This document shows positions 8,550-17,044 of a DNA stretch of 64,000 nucleotides, in pieces; position 1 is the stretch's first letter, and every line of letters starts with the position of its first letter. The stretch spans positions 57,474 to 121,473 of the forward strand of contig JAZKJM010000002.1 in NCBI GenBank assembly GCA_040384265.1, read 5' to 3'. The DNA is from Pseudomonadota bacterium. Its GTDB lineage: Bacteria > Pseudomonadota > Alphaproteobacteria > Rickettsiales > UBA3002. The position numbers and the translations under genes were made by a program. Under the pieces are notes generated by a model, which saw nothing but the letters and a program-made list of their open reading frames with translations, did not search any database and was not told the origin of the DNA.

Positions 8550-9326
8550 CTAGGAGCTTGCGCCCGATGTCGTATCCGTCGTGGACGTATCCGTGGTGCT
8601 CGGCGTTGCAATGCGCGACGGGCTGCGCACGGCGAGCACATCGTTGTAATTCACGGTGGTTTGCCCCACCGTCAGCATCACATTGCCATCCTTGTCGGTT
8701 TCGACACCGCTGACGATTGCCACCGCGCGCGTTTCCGGCAGGATGGCCGTGTTATCTTCCGCCACCGCTGTGACCGTAAGGTTGTAGACACCATCGGCTT
8801 CCTGCGCGCCCGTGCTGCTATTCTTTCCATCCCAGACCACGGTGTTGCGGCCCTGTTGAACGGCACCAAGACCCTGGAAGACCGTTGCTCCGGCAGCATT
8901 GGTAATCTTGACCTGCACCTCTTTTGCCGCTTTCGGCAGGATGTAGGTGAACGCTCCCTGCCCGCCGACTACGAGACCGGTTTTTCCTGCCGTCTCGATT
9001 TCCTTACCGATATAACCAACCGCCGTGGTGGTGCTCGATTGCTTGCTGGCGGCCAGCAGTTTCTCAAGGTTGGCGTTGGTTTGCACCTGCTGCTGCACGC
9101 CGGAATATTGCGCGATCTGCGCGGTGAATTGCGCGGTATCCATCGGCGCGGTTGGATCCTGGTTCTTCAGCTGCGTGGTGAGCATCTTCAGGAAGAAGTT
9201 CACATCGCTCGACAGCTGCGTTTGCGCGCCTGTCGAAGTGCTCGACGTGCCAACCGTCGAGGAGGCGGCTTTGTTCTGGGCCGCGATCAGGGCGGCGTTG
9301 GCGGCTTCAACGGTGGCTACGGTCAT
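8550..9326 (-). CDS. flgD: Flagellar hook capping protein FlgD
   Basis: Scaffold at the tip of the growing hook, needed for FlgE polymerisation. The 258-residue protein has the conserved N-terminal block FFLKMLTTQLKNQDPTAPMDTAQFTAQIAQYSGVQQ (~44-79) and a C-terminal FlgD Ig-like/tudor region (~105-235) containing AAGATVFQGLGAVQQGRNTVVWDGKNSSG-like sequence. It follows fliK by 9 bp and is probably cotranscribed with it from the sigma-54 promoter at 10912-10928. Confidence 0.95.
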   Translation of the reverse strand: MTVATVEAANAALIAAQNKAASSTVGTSSTSTGAQTQLSSDVNFFLKMLTTQLKNQDPTAPMDTAQFTAQIAQYSGVQQQVQTNANLEKLLAASKQSSTTTAVGYIGKEIETAGKTGLVVGGQGAFTYILPKAAKEVQVKITNAAGATVFQGLGAVQQGRNTVVWDGKNSSTGAQEADGVYNLTVTAVAEDNTAILPETRAVAIVSGVETDKDGNVMLTVGQTTVNYNDVLAVRSPSRIATPSTTDTSTTDTTSGASS

Positions 9327-9335
9327 GGCAAACTC

Positions 9336-10871
9336 CTATGCGCTAATGTCAACACCCTCGCGGATGTTGATGCTGTAATTTCGGGTGAGCGATGCAACAG
9401 AAAGCGTGCCGTTGCTGGTGAGGGCAGCATGGTCGTCATCGCCCGGCTGCGGCTGGCGCGGGTTGCCCTGACCGCCTGCGTCGGAATGCAATTGCTGGGG
9501 CTGCTGCTGGCGCATGTTGAACTGCATGCTGCCCGTATCGGCCTTGATGCCCGCTTCTTGCAGCGTGCGCTCCAGCGAGCGCGCATCGCGGCTGAGGGTA
9601 TCGAATGTCTCGGGCTTATCGACCGTGAAGGCAATATGGGTCTGGCCTTCTTTGGTCGTGTGCATCTGCACCTCGACACGGCCCAGATCAATCGGGTCGA
9701 GCTGGATGGTGATGCGGTCGATCCCATCCTGGCTGGCTTTGTGGATGGCGACCTGCACCTGATCGCTCACCGGCGCGTGGTTCACGGCGGCATGCACCAC
9801 GCTCGCGGCTGCTGCCACGCTCAACGGCTGCACCGCATGCGTCGTCTGGGTTGGGCTATGGCCACCGGCATGCGATGGATTCATCAGGCTGGTGATGTCG
9901 TTAATCGCTTTCTGGTCGGCAGCAGTGCTGGTGTCCTTGGCCACATCGGTCGCTTTGGGCGCGCCAAGCCCTGCTTGCGGCAGGTCAATCTTGGGCAAGC
10001 GATCCGCATCGCTTAAGGCCAGTGCAGGGATAGCTTCATCCGTATCAGTGCGGCGGGAAGACGGGTGGTTCGCCGTTAAATCCACCACCGGCGTGGCGAC
10101 GATGCCCGATGCGGTGGGCGCGGCAACCTGCGCCGAAATATCGGACGGCAACGCGGCAGGCGTGATGGAATCGGCGGTCACGGCATCCGCTATCTTTTTC
10201 TTTTTGCTGTCGGCTTCTGCGGCCGCTTGCGCCGCCGTACCATCTGCGCGATCGGGACGAAAAAAGTTCACCGGAATCACCGGGACCGCCGCCACCGCAT
10301 TCGCTGTCGCTATGTTTTGTGCCGCATCTTCCTGCACCGATTTTTCAGCAGCTTTACCTGCGAACAAGGCGCCCAGCACCGCCCAGACGGGCTTGCCCTG
10401 CTTGGCCGCCGGCATCGCCTGCACGATCTCGGTCACGGTCTTGGGTGTGCCACTGGCCACAATAGTATTTAATTGCTCTTTCAAGGCCGTGAGCGTTGCC
10501 GCATCCGGTTTCTGCTGGCCATTGGCGCCGGGCCGCTGATCGCTGCCGCCCTGATCGGCCGAGGCAAGCAGTTGGTCGATGCGGCCAATCATTTCCGCCG
10601 CGTCCTGCGCAGTGACCTGCTGGGCTTCGAGCGGCAAGAGCTGCCGGGTGCCACTGTTCATTTCCTGAGCAGCCAGCATACTGGCAGCAGAAGCCTGCAC
10701 TATCTGCCCACGCGCAGGCGTTTGCGCACCCTGATCGTCCGATTGCATCCCGGAATCGCTGAGCAATTGGGAAAAGGCCTGGTCCGCGCCCGGTTCGTCG
10801 CTGCCAGTGCGCTCGGCCGCGCCCTGGGGCGTGACCACCGTCATCAGTGCATTTACTGCCGCCGCCTGCAT
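9336..10871 (-). CDS. fliK: Flagellar hook-length control protein FliK
   Basis: Secreted molecular ruler that sets hook length and switches export specificity. Only the C-terminal domain is conserved: RITIQLDPIDLGRVEVQM (~379-396), then a helix LSRDARSLERTLQEAGIKAD (~422-441) and a Gln-rich tail. The first ~360 residues are low-complexity Ala/Asp/Gln-rich, as expected for the ruler part. Length 511. GAGGGG precedes the start. A sigma-54 promoter and the inverted repeat ATGACA-N9-TGTCAT (10884-10904) lie just upstream. Confidence 0.9.
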   Translation of the reverse strand: MQAAAVNALMTVVTPQGAAERTGSDEPGADQAFSQLLSDSGMQSDDQGAQTPARGQIVQASAASMLAAQEMNSGTRQLLPLEAQQVTAQDAAEMIGRIDQLLASADQGGSDQRPGANGQQKPDAATLTALKEQLNTIVASGTPKTVTEIVQAMPAAKQGKPVWAVLGALFAGKAAEKSVQEDAAQNIATANAVAAVPVIPVNFFRPDRADGTAAQAAAEADSKKKKIADAVTADSITPAALPSDISAQVAAPTASGIVATPVVDLTANHPSSRRTDTDEAIPALALSDADRLPKIDLPQAGLGAPKATDVAKDTSTAADQKAINDITSLMNPSHAGGHSPTQTTHAVQPLSVAAAASVVHAAVNHAPVSDQVQVAIHKASQDGIDRITIQLDPIDLGRVEVQMHTTKEGQTHIAFTVDKPETFDTLSRDARSLERTLQEAGIKADTGSMQFNMRQQQPQQLHSDAGGQGNPRQPQPGDDDHAALTSNGTLSVASLTRNYSINIREGVDISA

Positions 10872-10911
10872 GGCTTACCCCTCATGACAAAAGAATTCTG
10901 TCATCAGGATA

Positions 10912-10928
10912 AGCAAACGTCATGCCAA
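10912..10928 (-). promoter_or_regulatory. Sigma-54 promoter of fliK-flgD
   Basis: TTGGCATGACGTTTGCT on the minus strand; only one defined position differs from the consensus YTGGCACGR-N3-TTGCW. GG-N10-GC spacing is exact. Predicted transcription start is about 30 bp before the fliK ATG. Confidence 0.85.
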
Positions 10929-10963
10929 GTGGGTTTTGGGGGCGTTCACGCGCCCGCAGCCGG

Positions 10964-11431
10964 TCAGGCTGAAACGGTCAGGCTATCGGACGGATCCGGC
11001 GTCGGTTTGGCGGCTGGGGCCTCACCAGTGCCAGTGGAGGCAGCGGTGGCGGCATCCGGGCCGCGGTCGATCTGGCTCCAGACATCGCGCATCTCTTTGA
11101 TCTGGGCGATAATCTTGCGGCATTCCTCGATATCGTTCGTGCGATGCACCGCAAAAATGCGCGAATCAATCGCCGAATAGAAATCGAACAGCACCTTCGC
11201 CGAATCGCCGCCCGCATCGAAATCGAGGCAGGATTGCAGCCCGATCACAATATCGCACGTGCGCGTCAGCTTGTGATAGCGGGTTTCGTAGTCTTTTTTC
11301 TCGATCGCCTCGATCGCCTGCTGGAGAAAGCGGATCGCGCCATCATACAGCATCACCACCTGCCGTGTTTTGCTGACAGTGTGGTTGGCACGGCTATAGG
11401 CCTTATAAAGCCCCGGCGACGTTTGATTCAT
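10964..11431 (-). CDS. fliS: Flagellin export chaperone FliS
   Basis: Binds the C-terminus of flagellin in the cytosol and delivers it to the export gate. The 155-residue protein shows the four-helix core: LYKAYSRANHTVSKTRQVVMLYDGAIRFLQQAIEAIEKKDYE (8-49), and further helices around LTRTCDIVIGLQSCLDFDAGGDSAKVLFDFYSAIDSRIFAVH. The last ~30 residues are an Ala/Pro/Thr tail absent from short FliS proteins. It follows fliD by 16 bp, as fliD-fliS usually do. Confidence 0.93.
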   Translation of the reverse strand: MNQTSPGLYKAYSRANHTVSKTRQVVMLYDGAIRFLQQAIEAIEKKDYETRYHKLTRTCDIVIGLQSCLDFDAGGDSAKVLFDFYSAIDSRIFAVHRTNDIEECRKIIAQIKEMRDVWSQIDRGPDAATAASTGTGEAPAAKPTPDPSDSLTVSA

Positions 11432-11447
11432 GGTGCAGAACCCTCAA

Positions 11448-13286
11448 TTATCCAGAACTATCGCGCGCTTTCGACTGGGCGTCAAGCAGCTGCAGAATAT
11501 TGTTGGCCTTGGTGATCGACGCTTCCAGAGTTGCATATTGCTGCACCAGCTGGGCACGGAACGTAACGATCTTCTCGTCAATCGCGGCAATCTCTTCCGC
11601 CTTGCGCTTTTTGGAATCGGCAAGGTTGGTAAGACTCGTCGTCACTGCCCCGTCGGTGCTGTTGATATAGGTGTCCATCAGGTTATAAAAACGATCCGCA
11701 TAGCCCTGCGTCGCCTTCACATCGATGGTCACCAGCTGTGCATTGGCCACCACCGGCACGCCGAGCGCCACGTTGGAGCCCGCCACATACTGGCTGCCCT
11801 CGAACACCGTGCCGGCCTTACCGTTGATGGTGTACCCACCACCGCTGATCGGCGACACATCGAGCGCCACCACCTGCGTCGCGCCGCCACCATCCACATA
11901 GGTTGCGGTCGCTGCTTGGGTGCCATCATCGTTCAGCGTCAGGTTCACCGTGAAGGCGTTGACGCTCATATTGTTGGTGGTCTTGAAGGTCGCGAAGCTC
12001 GTATTGCTGGAGGTCTGCTGATACTCGAACAGCTTCGCCACCCCATCGAAATTCGACAGCAGCAGCGAGTCGAGCTTATCCGTATCCACCGTCAGGATGT
12101 TTTTGGTCGCGGGGTTGGTATCATCGCCGACGAAGTTATCCAGCGTCACGCCGATATCGCCCAGCTGGGTGAGCGCGCCCGTCCCGGTGATCCCCTGCAC
12201 AAGGCGCGAAACCTCGTTGCCAACATCCGAAATCAGGTTGCGCATGGTCACATCGTGATACAGCACCGCCGTCTCGGTAGGCGTGCTGTCATCGCCCAGC
12301 TGCGATTGCGTGGAGGCGAACAGGCGGAAAGCGTTATACGCATCGGCCATCTGCGTGATCGCATTGGCGACCAGCTTGGTATCGGGCGAAATATCCATCA
12401 GCAATTTGCCGTTGGTATCGAGCCCCGTGAACGTCTGTTTCAGGTTGATCGTCACGTTGTCGAGCACATCGGATATCACGTTGCTGGCGCGCGTCACCGG
12501 CACCCCATCAATCGAGAATACTGCGTTATCTGCCGGTTGCGTCACCGTCAGCGGAACGCCGGTAAACACGCCCGATGGATCGCTCTGGATGCCCGACGCC
12601 GCCGCGGCCACCGTACCCGTCTTCATCGTCGAGAGGATCAGCTTGTAGGAGCCGCCGGAAATATTGAGGATTGAGGCCTGCACGCCGGTGCTGCCGGATG
12701 CTTCGTTGAGCTTGTTGGCAACCGTCTGCAGCGTGTCGCCCTCGTTGAGCGTGATCGACACACCCGCGGGGCTGCCATCCGCCGCTTTAAAAACAATCGT
12801 GCCCGGCTTGAATAGCGTGCCACCGGCACTCACCGCTGAAACGGTGGTGCTATCGGCCAGCGCGAGCGGGTCGGATTGCATTTTTTGGGCGACCGCAAGC
12901 GTGGTCACCGAATCGATCGTATGGGTCTGCACCACCGCGCCGGGCTGCACCGCAATCGTCGCGTAGTTGGAGGATGTGCCGGTATTGTTGCTCAACGTCG
13001 CCGTGCGGTATTTGAAGATGTTTTTGCTCGCATTATCCACCCCCGAAGGGTTGCGCAATGTGTCCGCCGCCGTCTGGAAGGTGGAAAGCAGGGTCTTCAG
13101 CTTCGTCAGCGCCGTGGTCTGCGAGTCGATGAGTTTATTGGCCGTTTCCAGACGCACGGCAGGCGCGCGCTTGGCGGTTGCCAACCCATCGATCAGCCCC
13201 TTGGTATCGATTTGGCTGGCGCCCCCGGTCAGAACGTTCTTGCCGTCCTGCACCCCGTAATTGCCTAAGGTTATCTGCGTGACCAT
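11448..13286 (-). CDS. fliD: Flagellar filament cap protein FliD
   Basis: Hook-associated protein 2, the cap under which flagellin subunits assemble. The N-terminus (SQIDTKGLIDGLATAKRAPAVRLETANKLIDSQTTALTKLKTLLSTFQ, ~24-70) is the FliD_N coiled domain. The C-terminus (~560-605, KRKAEEIAAIDEKIVTFRAQLVQQYATLEASITKANNILQLLD) is the FliD_C coiled coil. The middle is beta-rich, with a flagellin hook-IN-like segment. At 612 residues it is somewhat longer than enterobacterial FliD. It sits between a FlaG-like gene and fliS. Confidence 0.93.
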   Translation of the reverse strand: MVTQITLGNYGVQDGKNVLTGGASQIDTKGLIDGLATAKRAPAVRLETANKLIDSQTTALTKLKTLLSTFQTAADTLRNPSGVDNASKNIFKYRTATLSNNTGTSSNYATIAVQPGAVVQTHTIDSVTTLAVAQKMQSDPLALADSTTVSAVSAGGTLFKPGTIVFKAADGSPAGVSITLNEGDTLQTVANKLNEASGSTGVQASILNISGGSYKLILSTMKTGTVAAAASGIQSDPSGVFTGVPLTVTQPADNAVFSIDGVPVTRASNVISDVLDNVTINLKQTFTGLDTNGKLLMDISPDTKLVANAITQMADAYNAFRLFASTQSQLGDDSTPTETAVLYHDVTMRNLISDVGNEVSRLVQGITGTGALTQLGDIGVTLDNFVGDDTNPATKNILTVDTDKLDSLLLSNFDGVAKLFEYQQTSSNTSFATFKTTNNMSVNAFTVNLTLNDDGTQAATATYVDGGGATQVVALDVSPISGGGYTINGKAGTVFEGSQYVAGSNVALGVPVVANAQLVTIDVKATQGYADRFYNLMDTYINSTDGAVTTSLTNLADSKKRKAEEIAAIDEKIVTFRAQLVQQYATLEASITKANNILQLLDAQSKARDSSG

Positions 13287-13318
13287 TGTCGTACTCTCCT
13301 CGTCCGTGGACTATAGCA

Positions 13319-13335
13319 TACAAGAATGATGCCAG
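13319..13335 (-). promoter_or_regulatory. Weak sigma-54-like site before fliD
   Basis: CTGGCATCATTCTTGTA on the minus strand has the GG element and correct spacing but GT instead of GC at -12. Placed 33 bp before fliD, it may be a degenerate member of the sigma-54 set. Confidence 0.3.
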
Positions 13336-13341
13336 TCCAGC

Positions 13342-13743
13342 TTAGGCCTGAAGTTCAATCACCGCCGAGCGGGTTTTCAGGCTGCTTTCAAATAGCTGCA
13401 ACAGCTTGGGTTCGGGAACATACGTCACCCGCCCATCGCGCAGGCTGGTATAGCGTGTGATATACTGGCCCGATTCATCCTTGAAGATGGTGAAGGAAGT
13501 ATCGGTCACCGCATAGACATCCTTGAAAAGGCTTTTCGATGCGTTGAAGACCTGGTCGTACCGCTTATCCTCAACCGAGGGGGTAGGTACGGGGAAGAAG
13601 TCTGTTTCGTCCTGGGTTGGCGCCGGCGCCGGATAGGTGTCCGTTTGTTGTTTTTGTACGACCTGAGTATCTGCGCTACGTGCACCCGGCAAAGTCTGGG
13701 GCACAATAAATGCTCCCGTTTGCAGGTTGATAGCCATTGTCAT
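13342..13743 (-). CDS. FlaG-like flagellar protein
   Basis: A 133-residue protein between flagellin and fliD, the place where flaG normally sits. The C-terminal half (FTIFKDESGQYITRYTSLRDGRVTYVPEPKLLQLFES) has the FlaG pattern: a strand, an acidic turn, a second strand with a D-G-x-V turn, then a P-rich turn and helix. The N-terminal half is Pro/Gln/Thr-rich and probably unstructured. Start options are GTG at 13752, ATG at 13743 and ATG at 13737; GGAG sits just before the latter two. FlaG affects filament length in other bacteria; that role is inferred here. Confidence 0.7.
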   Translation of the reverse strand: MTMAINLQTGAFIVPQTLPGARSADTQVVQKQQTDTYPAPAPTQDETDFFPVPTPSVEDKRYDQVFNASKSLFKDVYAVTDTSFTIFKDESGQYITRYTSLRDGRVTYVPEPKLLQLFESSLKTRSAVIELQA

Positions 13744-13781
13744 GTGCTCCACTTACTTTTGTCGAATGGTGTTTTTTATGA

Positions 13782-13808
13782 GTGGGGGATACGCAACGTA
13801 TCCCCCAC
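13782..13808 (-). other. Perfect 12-bp hairpin after the flagellin gene
   Basis: GTGGGGGATACG, loop CAA, CGTATCCCCCAC. No U-run follows on the minus strand (an A-run does), so it is not a standard terminator. It may stabilise the 3' end of flagellin mRNA or attenuate read-through into the FlaG-like gene. Confidence 0.6.
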
Positions 13809-13830
13809 CCAATGACTTAGTAACCCCTGA

Positions 13831-15534
13831 TTACTGGATCAGTTTCAGGAGGTTCTGTGGCAGCTGGTTCGCTTGTGCAAGCACTGCGATACCGGCTTGC
13901 AACTGAACCTGAGCGCTGGAGAACGCCGTCGATTCGGACGAGACATCCGTATCGAGGAGTGCACCGCGCGCCGCGTCCTGGTTCTCAATCGAGGACTGGA
14001 TCGCGTTGCTGGCGAAGTTGAAGCGGGATTGCAATGCACCCACCGTTGCCCGCAGCGAAACCACCGTGGTGATCGCGCTATCAAGCACCGAGGAAGCGTT
14101 TGCTGCCGTTGCTGCGGACGACACATCGAGTGTCTGGCCGCCGTAGATGGCACTAGTGGACGCGCTACCGAACTGCACCCGAATCGCATCCGTTTTTTGC
14201 GAACCGATCGAGAAGTTCAGGCCCGAACCTGCTTGCGCAAAGCCCACGTTCAGTGCGCTCACAAAGGCTTCCCGGTCCGTCAGGCTGGTGCGGATGTTGA
14301 CGATACCAGCCGCTGGCAGGAACCCGGTCAGGTTGATGCTGAGCACTTCACCACGGCCTGCGCCGAGGAACTGGATCGCACCCTGGGCAGCAGTGATGTT
14401 ATCCTTCACGCCGCTGGCGGTGAATGTTTTACCATTCACTTGCACCGTCAGTGTGTTGGCATCGGCTGCGGTACCGGCGATATACTGGAAGTTAGTGATA
14501 TCGGCCTGTCCATTCGTGAATAAGCGGATGGAAGCGTTACCGTTGGTGGCCGAACCGATCGCACCATCAAGCACCGTGCCCTCGAAGTTAACACCCTGAA
14601 TCGTGCTGGTGCGGGTAATAACCGTGGTCGAGAACAGGTTGGTGATGTTGTTGACCGCAAGCGACTGCGTACCGGCATCGGTCAGGGCAACCGCACCAAG
14701 CGCGAGCTTGATGTACGACGTACCGTGCTGGAGAATAGCCGTTGCAGCACCGTTCGATACCACGTTACCGCTGAACTCCACACCGTTGATGGTGGCAGTC
14801 AGGGTAGCAGCACCAACACCGGTAGCACCGTAGGTGACGTTGCTGAACTCGAACTTGCTGAACTGGCCATAAAGCGAACCATCCAGGTTATCGAAGGCCG
14901 CGTTGGCGAGCGCCGTACCAAGGCTGTCGGTAAACGACAGGAAGCCAGCGCTACCCGTACCAGCGCGCGAGGTGCCGGCATCGATATCGAAAGCCTGCAC
15001 TGCGGTGGTGGAGACAACCGCCGCACCACCCGTGGCGTTCTGGCCCGGAGCAGCGACGATGGAGGTGCCAGCAAGCGCATCGGTAGCGACTTGAATGGTT
15101 TTTGCACCAAGACCACCAGCAAGCAGGTTCACGCCGTTGAAGTTCGCGCTGCTGGAGATACGATCAACTTCCGACACGAGATTCTGAAATTCCTGGTTAA
15201 GCAGCGAGCGGTTGGCATCGGTCAGCGAGCCCGAACCCGCTTGCACGGCGATGGCTTTCTGACGTTGGAGAATGTCGACGATCTGGCTGAGTGCACCATC
15301 GGCAACCTGGAGCAGGCTGGTACCCTGGCTGGCGTTGGCAAGTGCCGTACGCAGCGTGGTTACCTGGGTACGCAACGAAGTACCGGTAGCAAGACCGGCA
15401 ACGTCATCGGATGCTTTGTTGAGACGGTTACCGCTCGACAGGCGAGCGATGGATGCAGCGGCTTTCCCAGATGCTGCAGCAATGTTACCCTGCGCACTGA
15501 ACGCAGCGATATTGGAAATGATTGAGCTAACCAT
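13831..15534 (-). CDS. fliC: Flagellin
   Basis: Filament subunit. The N-terminal D0/D1 helices are clear (ASIARLSSGNRLNKASDDVAGLATGTSLRTQVTTLRTAL at ~28-66; NRSLLNQEFQNLVSEVDRISSSANFNGVNLL at ~108-138). The C-terminal helix (ENQDAARGALLDTDVSSESTAFSSAQVQLQAGIAVLAQANQLPQNLLKLIQ) ends the protein in the usual way. Length 567, with a ~330-residue variable beta region. A good AGGAG ribosome site precedes it and a full CtrA box lies 126 bp upstream. Next to it is a FliB-type methylase gene, so Lys residues of this filament may be methylated. Confidence 0.96.
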   Translation of the reverse strand: MVSSIISNIAAFSAQGNIAAASGKAAASIARLSSGNRLNKASDDVAGLATGTSLRTQVTTLRTALANASQGTSLLQVADGALSQIVDILQRQKAIAVQAGSGSLTDANRSLLNQEFQNLVSEVDRISSSANFNGVNLLAGGLGAKTIQVATDALAGTSIVAAPGQNATGGAAVVSTTAVQAFDIDAGTSRAGTGSAGFLSFTDSLGTALANAAFDNLDGSLYGQFSKFEFSNVTYGATGVGAATLTATINGVEFSGNVVSNGAATAILQHGTSYIKLALGAVALTDAGTQSLAVNNITNLFSTTVITRTSTIQGVNFEGTVLDGAIGSATNGNASIRLFTNGQADITNFQYIAGTAADANTLTVQVNGKTFTASGVKDNITAAQGAIQFLGAGRGEVLSINLTGFLPAAGIVNIRTSLTDREAFVSALNVGFAQAGSGLNFSIGSQKTDAIRVQFGSASTSAIYGGQTLDVSSAATAANASSVLDSAITTVVSLRATVGALQSRFNFASNAIQSSIENQDAARGALLDTDVSSESTAFSSAQVQLQAGIAVLAQANQLPQNLLKLIQ

Positions 15535-15841
15535 TATAGTTCTCCTACTTGGACTGTTAAACTTCCAGGGCTACGTGCCCACCATGCTTTCGAATGTCGG
15601 AAACATCATGTCTCCATTTGAATCATTCGACCGCATGTTCCATCATTAGCAATAATTCGTTAAATTATCGTTAACAACATAGCGTTCATTCAAAAATAAT
15701 TCGGTTTGAAGCAAATAAATCGACTTCCGCCCGGCTATCCTTGAATGCGGGCTGGCTCGGACTACGCCCCAACCAACCCATTCCTGATGACCATCGCATA
15801 AAAAACGGGTTTTGTCATATACATTTTATGCCATGCGGCGA
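15535..15841. other. Flagellin upstream region
   Basis: A 307-bp AT-rich region between the FliB-type gene and flagellin. It holds the CtrA box at 15660-15674 and, near 15798-15835, an inverted repeat GCATAAAA...TTTTATGC just after the methylase stop that may end its transcript. I found no acceptable sigma-28 or sigma-54 promoter. Confidence 0.5.
15660..15674 (-). promoter_or_regulatory. CtrA box upstream of flagellin
   Basis: TTAACGATAATTTAA read on the minus strand is an exact TTAA-N7-TTAA, the full CtrA recognition sequence. It lies 126 bp before the flagellin ATG. Confidence 0.6.
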
Positions 15842-17002
15842 TCAGGCATCGTTCAAAAGACCCCGCAGACGAGCCTCACGCACCCACCCGGTTTCATGAT
15901 AAATCTGCATGGATAATGCCGGGTCGGCAAGGTGATCGGTGAAGCGTGCAAGCGTCTGAATCACACGGATTACCTCATCCGGCGCGGGGTCAACCGCCAG
16001 CGTTGCCAATGCTAATTTTACGGTCGCCAAGCGCACCCCAAGGATCGTCACCCGGTCGCTCAGCCCATGGCCAAACCCGGCGAACGGAAACAGCATTTGC
16101 GAGAGTTGCGCCTGTAGATAACGCCGCAGCACCGGCGCTAAAACCGGCGCTTGCAGGCGCATATGATGCAGTAATGTCACGGCGCGCAACTCTGCATCGT
16201 CGGCGAGTGCAATGGCACCGGTGGTAGGGTCGAAACGGGCGCCGAGCGCCTGTGCCATCGCGTCGATCACCTGTAGTAACCGCGCACGCGGCGCTTTGCC
16301 TGCCATGGCAAGTCCGCGCAATGCGTGCAGCAGGTTAAACGGGTCGGCCGCCGCCATTTCCGCCGGTGGAATCCGCCCGGCCGCCATCGTCAGGTAAAAC
16401 GGCAGCGCCTCGCCCCATGCCGGGAATGGCTGCATCTCAAGCGCCCGCGCCGTCGCGCTGAGGCGCATCATATTCTGTTCCGCCGTGCATGTCGCCTCCC
16501 CCGCCAGATCAAGGAATGTCTGGTGGATCACCAGCGCATCCGCCACCGGCAGCCCTGCGGGCAGGTAGTTCTTCAGCGTATAGGGCACCTGGACTTCGCT
16601 GCGAGCGGTTGCCGCAAGCCCGTCCGGCGTGTAAAGCATCAGCCGCGCCGTTTCCGGACAGGCCAGGGTGGAGGACGTCACCAGCGTATCGCCCAGCGCG
16701 CGGGTGACGCGCGGGAAAAACCGGCAGGCCTCGCCAAGGAACGCCTCGCCGTAATCGCGGTGGATGCTGCACCAACCATTGTCGAGCTTCACGCATTGGT
16801 CGGTCACGGGGTCGCGCTTCATGACGAATTCAGCTTCACCGCTGGTGATGGCGCCCAGCAGCTCCGGCGCATCGCGCGTTAGTTTTTCGATGGTTTCGAT
16901 ACTCACCTGCATGCCCCAGCCCTGGCAGCACGTATCCGGGCAGGCGCTCCCCAGACAGGTGAAGTTGGCCACGGCGGTGGTCTGGATGCGGGTTGGGCTC
17001 AT
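15842..17002 (-). CDS. fliB: FliB-type flagellin lysine-N-methylase
   Basis: Family of FliB, which N-methylates flagellin lysines in Salmonella. The Cys clusters that define it are present: C16, C21, C25, C26 followed by QGW (CPDTCCQGW), then CVKLDNGWCSIHRDYGEAFLGEACRFFPR (~70-98). The four or more conserved cysteines likely hold a metal centre. The 386 residues match FliB. No signal peptide. It lies directly upstream of the flagellin gene on the same strand, and the location next to fliW and flagellin supports a flagellar substrate. Methyl transfer in this organism is inference. Confidence 0.85.
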   Translation of the reverse strand: MSPTRIQTTAVANFTCLGSACPDTCCQGWGMQVSIETIEKLTRDAPELLGAITSGEAEFVMKRDPVTDQCVKLDNGWCSIHRDYGEAFLGEACRFFPRVTRALGDTLVTSSTLACPETARLMLYTPDGLAATARSEVQVPYTLKNYLPAGLPVADALVIHQTFLDLAGEATCTAEQNMMRLSATARALEMQPFPAWGEALPFYLTMAAGRIPPAEMAAADPFNLLHALRGLAMAGKAPRARLLQVIDAMAQALGARFDPTTGAIALADDAELRAVTLLHHMRLQAPVLAPVLRRYLQAQLSQMLFPFAGFGHGLSDRVTILGVRLATVKLALATLAVDPAPDEVIRVIQTLARFTDHLADPALSMQIYHETGWVREARLRGLLNDA

Positions 17003-17044
17003 ACAGCGCTTGGGGTCGCAACAACCGCAGAAAGAAACGGGCCG

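Noticed and set aside
8508..10016. Long plus-strand frame opposite flgD and fliK
   Set aside because: Antisense shadow of high-GC genes; no family features. The same holds for long plus-strand frames opposite ligA, lpxC, ftsZ, ftsW, murC and murD.
15535..15841. Sigma-28 promoter for flagellin
   Set aside because: TTATCGTT at 15665 resembles a reversed -10 element but no TAAA-type -35 lies at the right distance.
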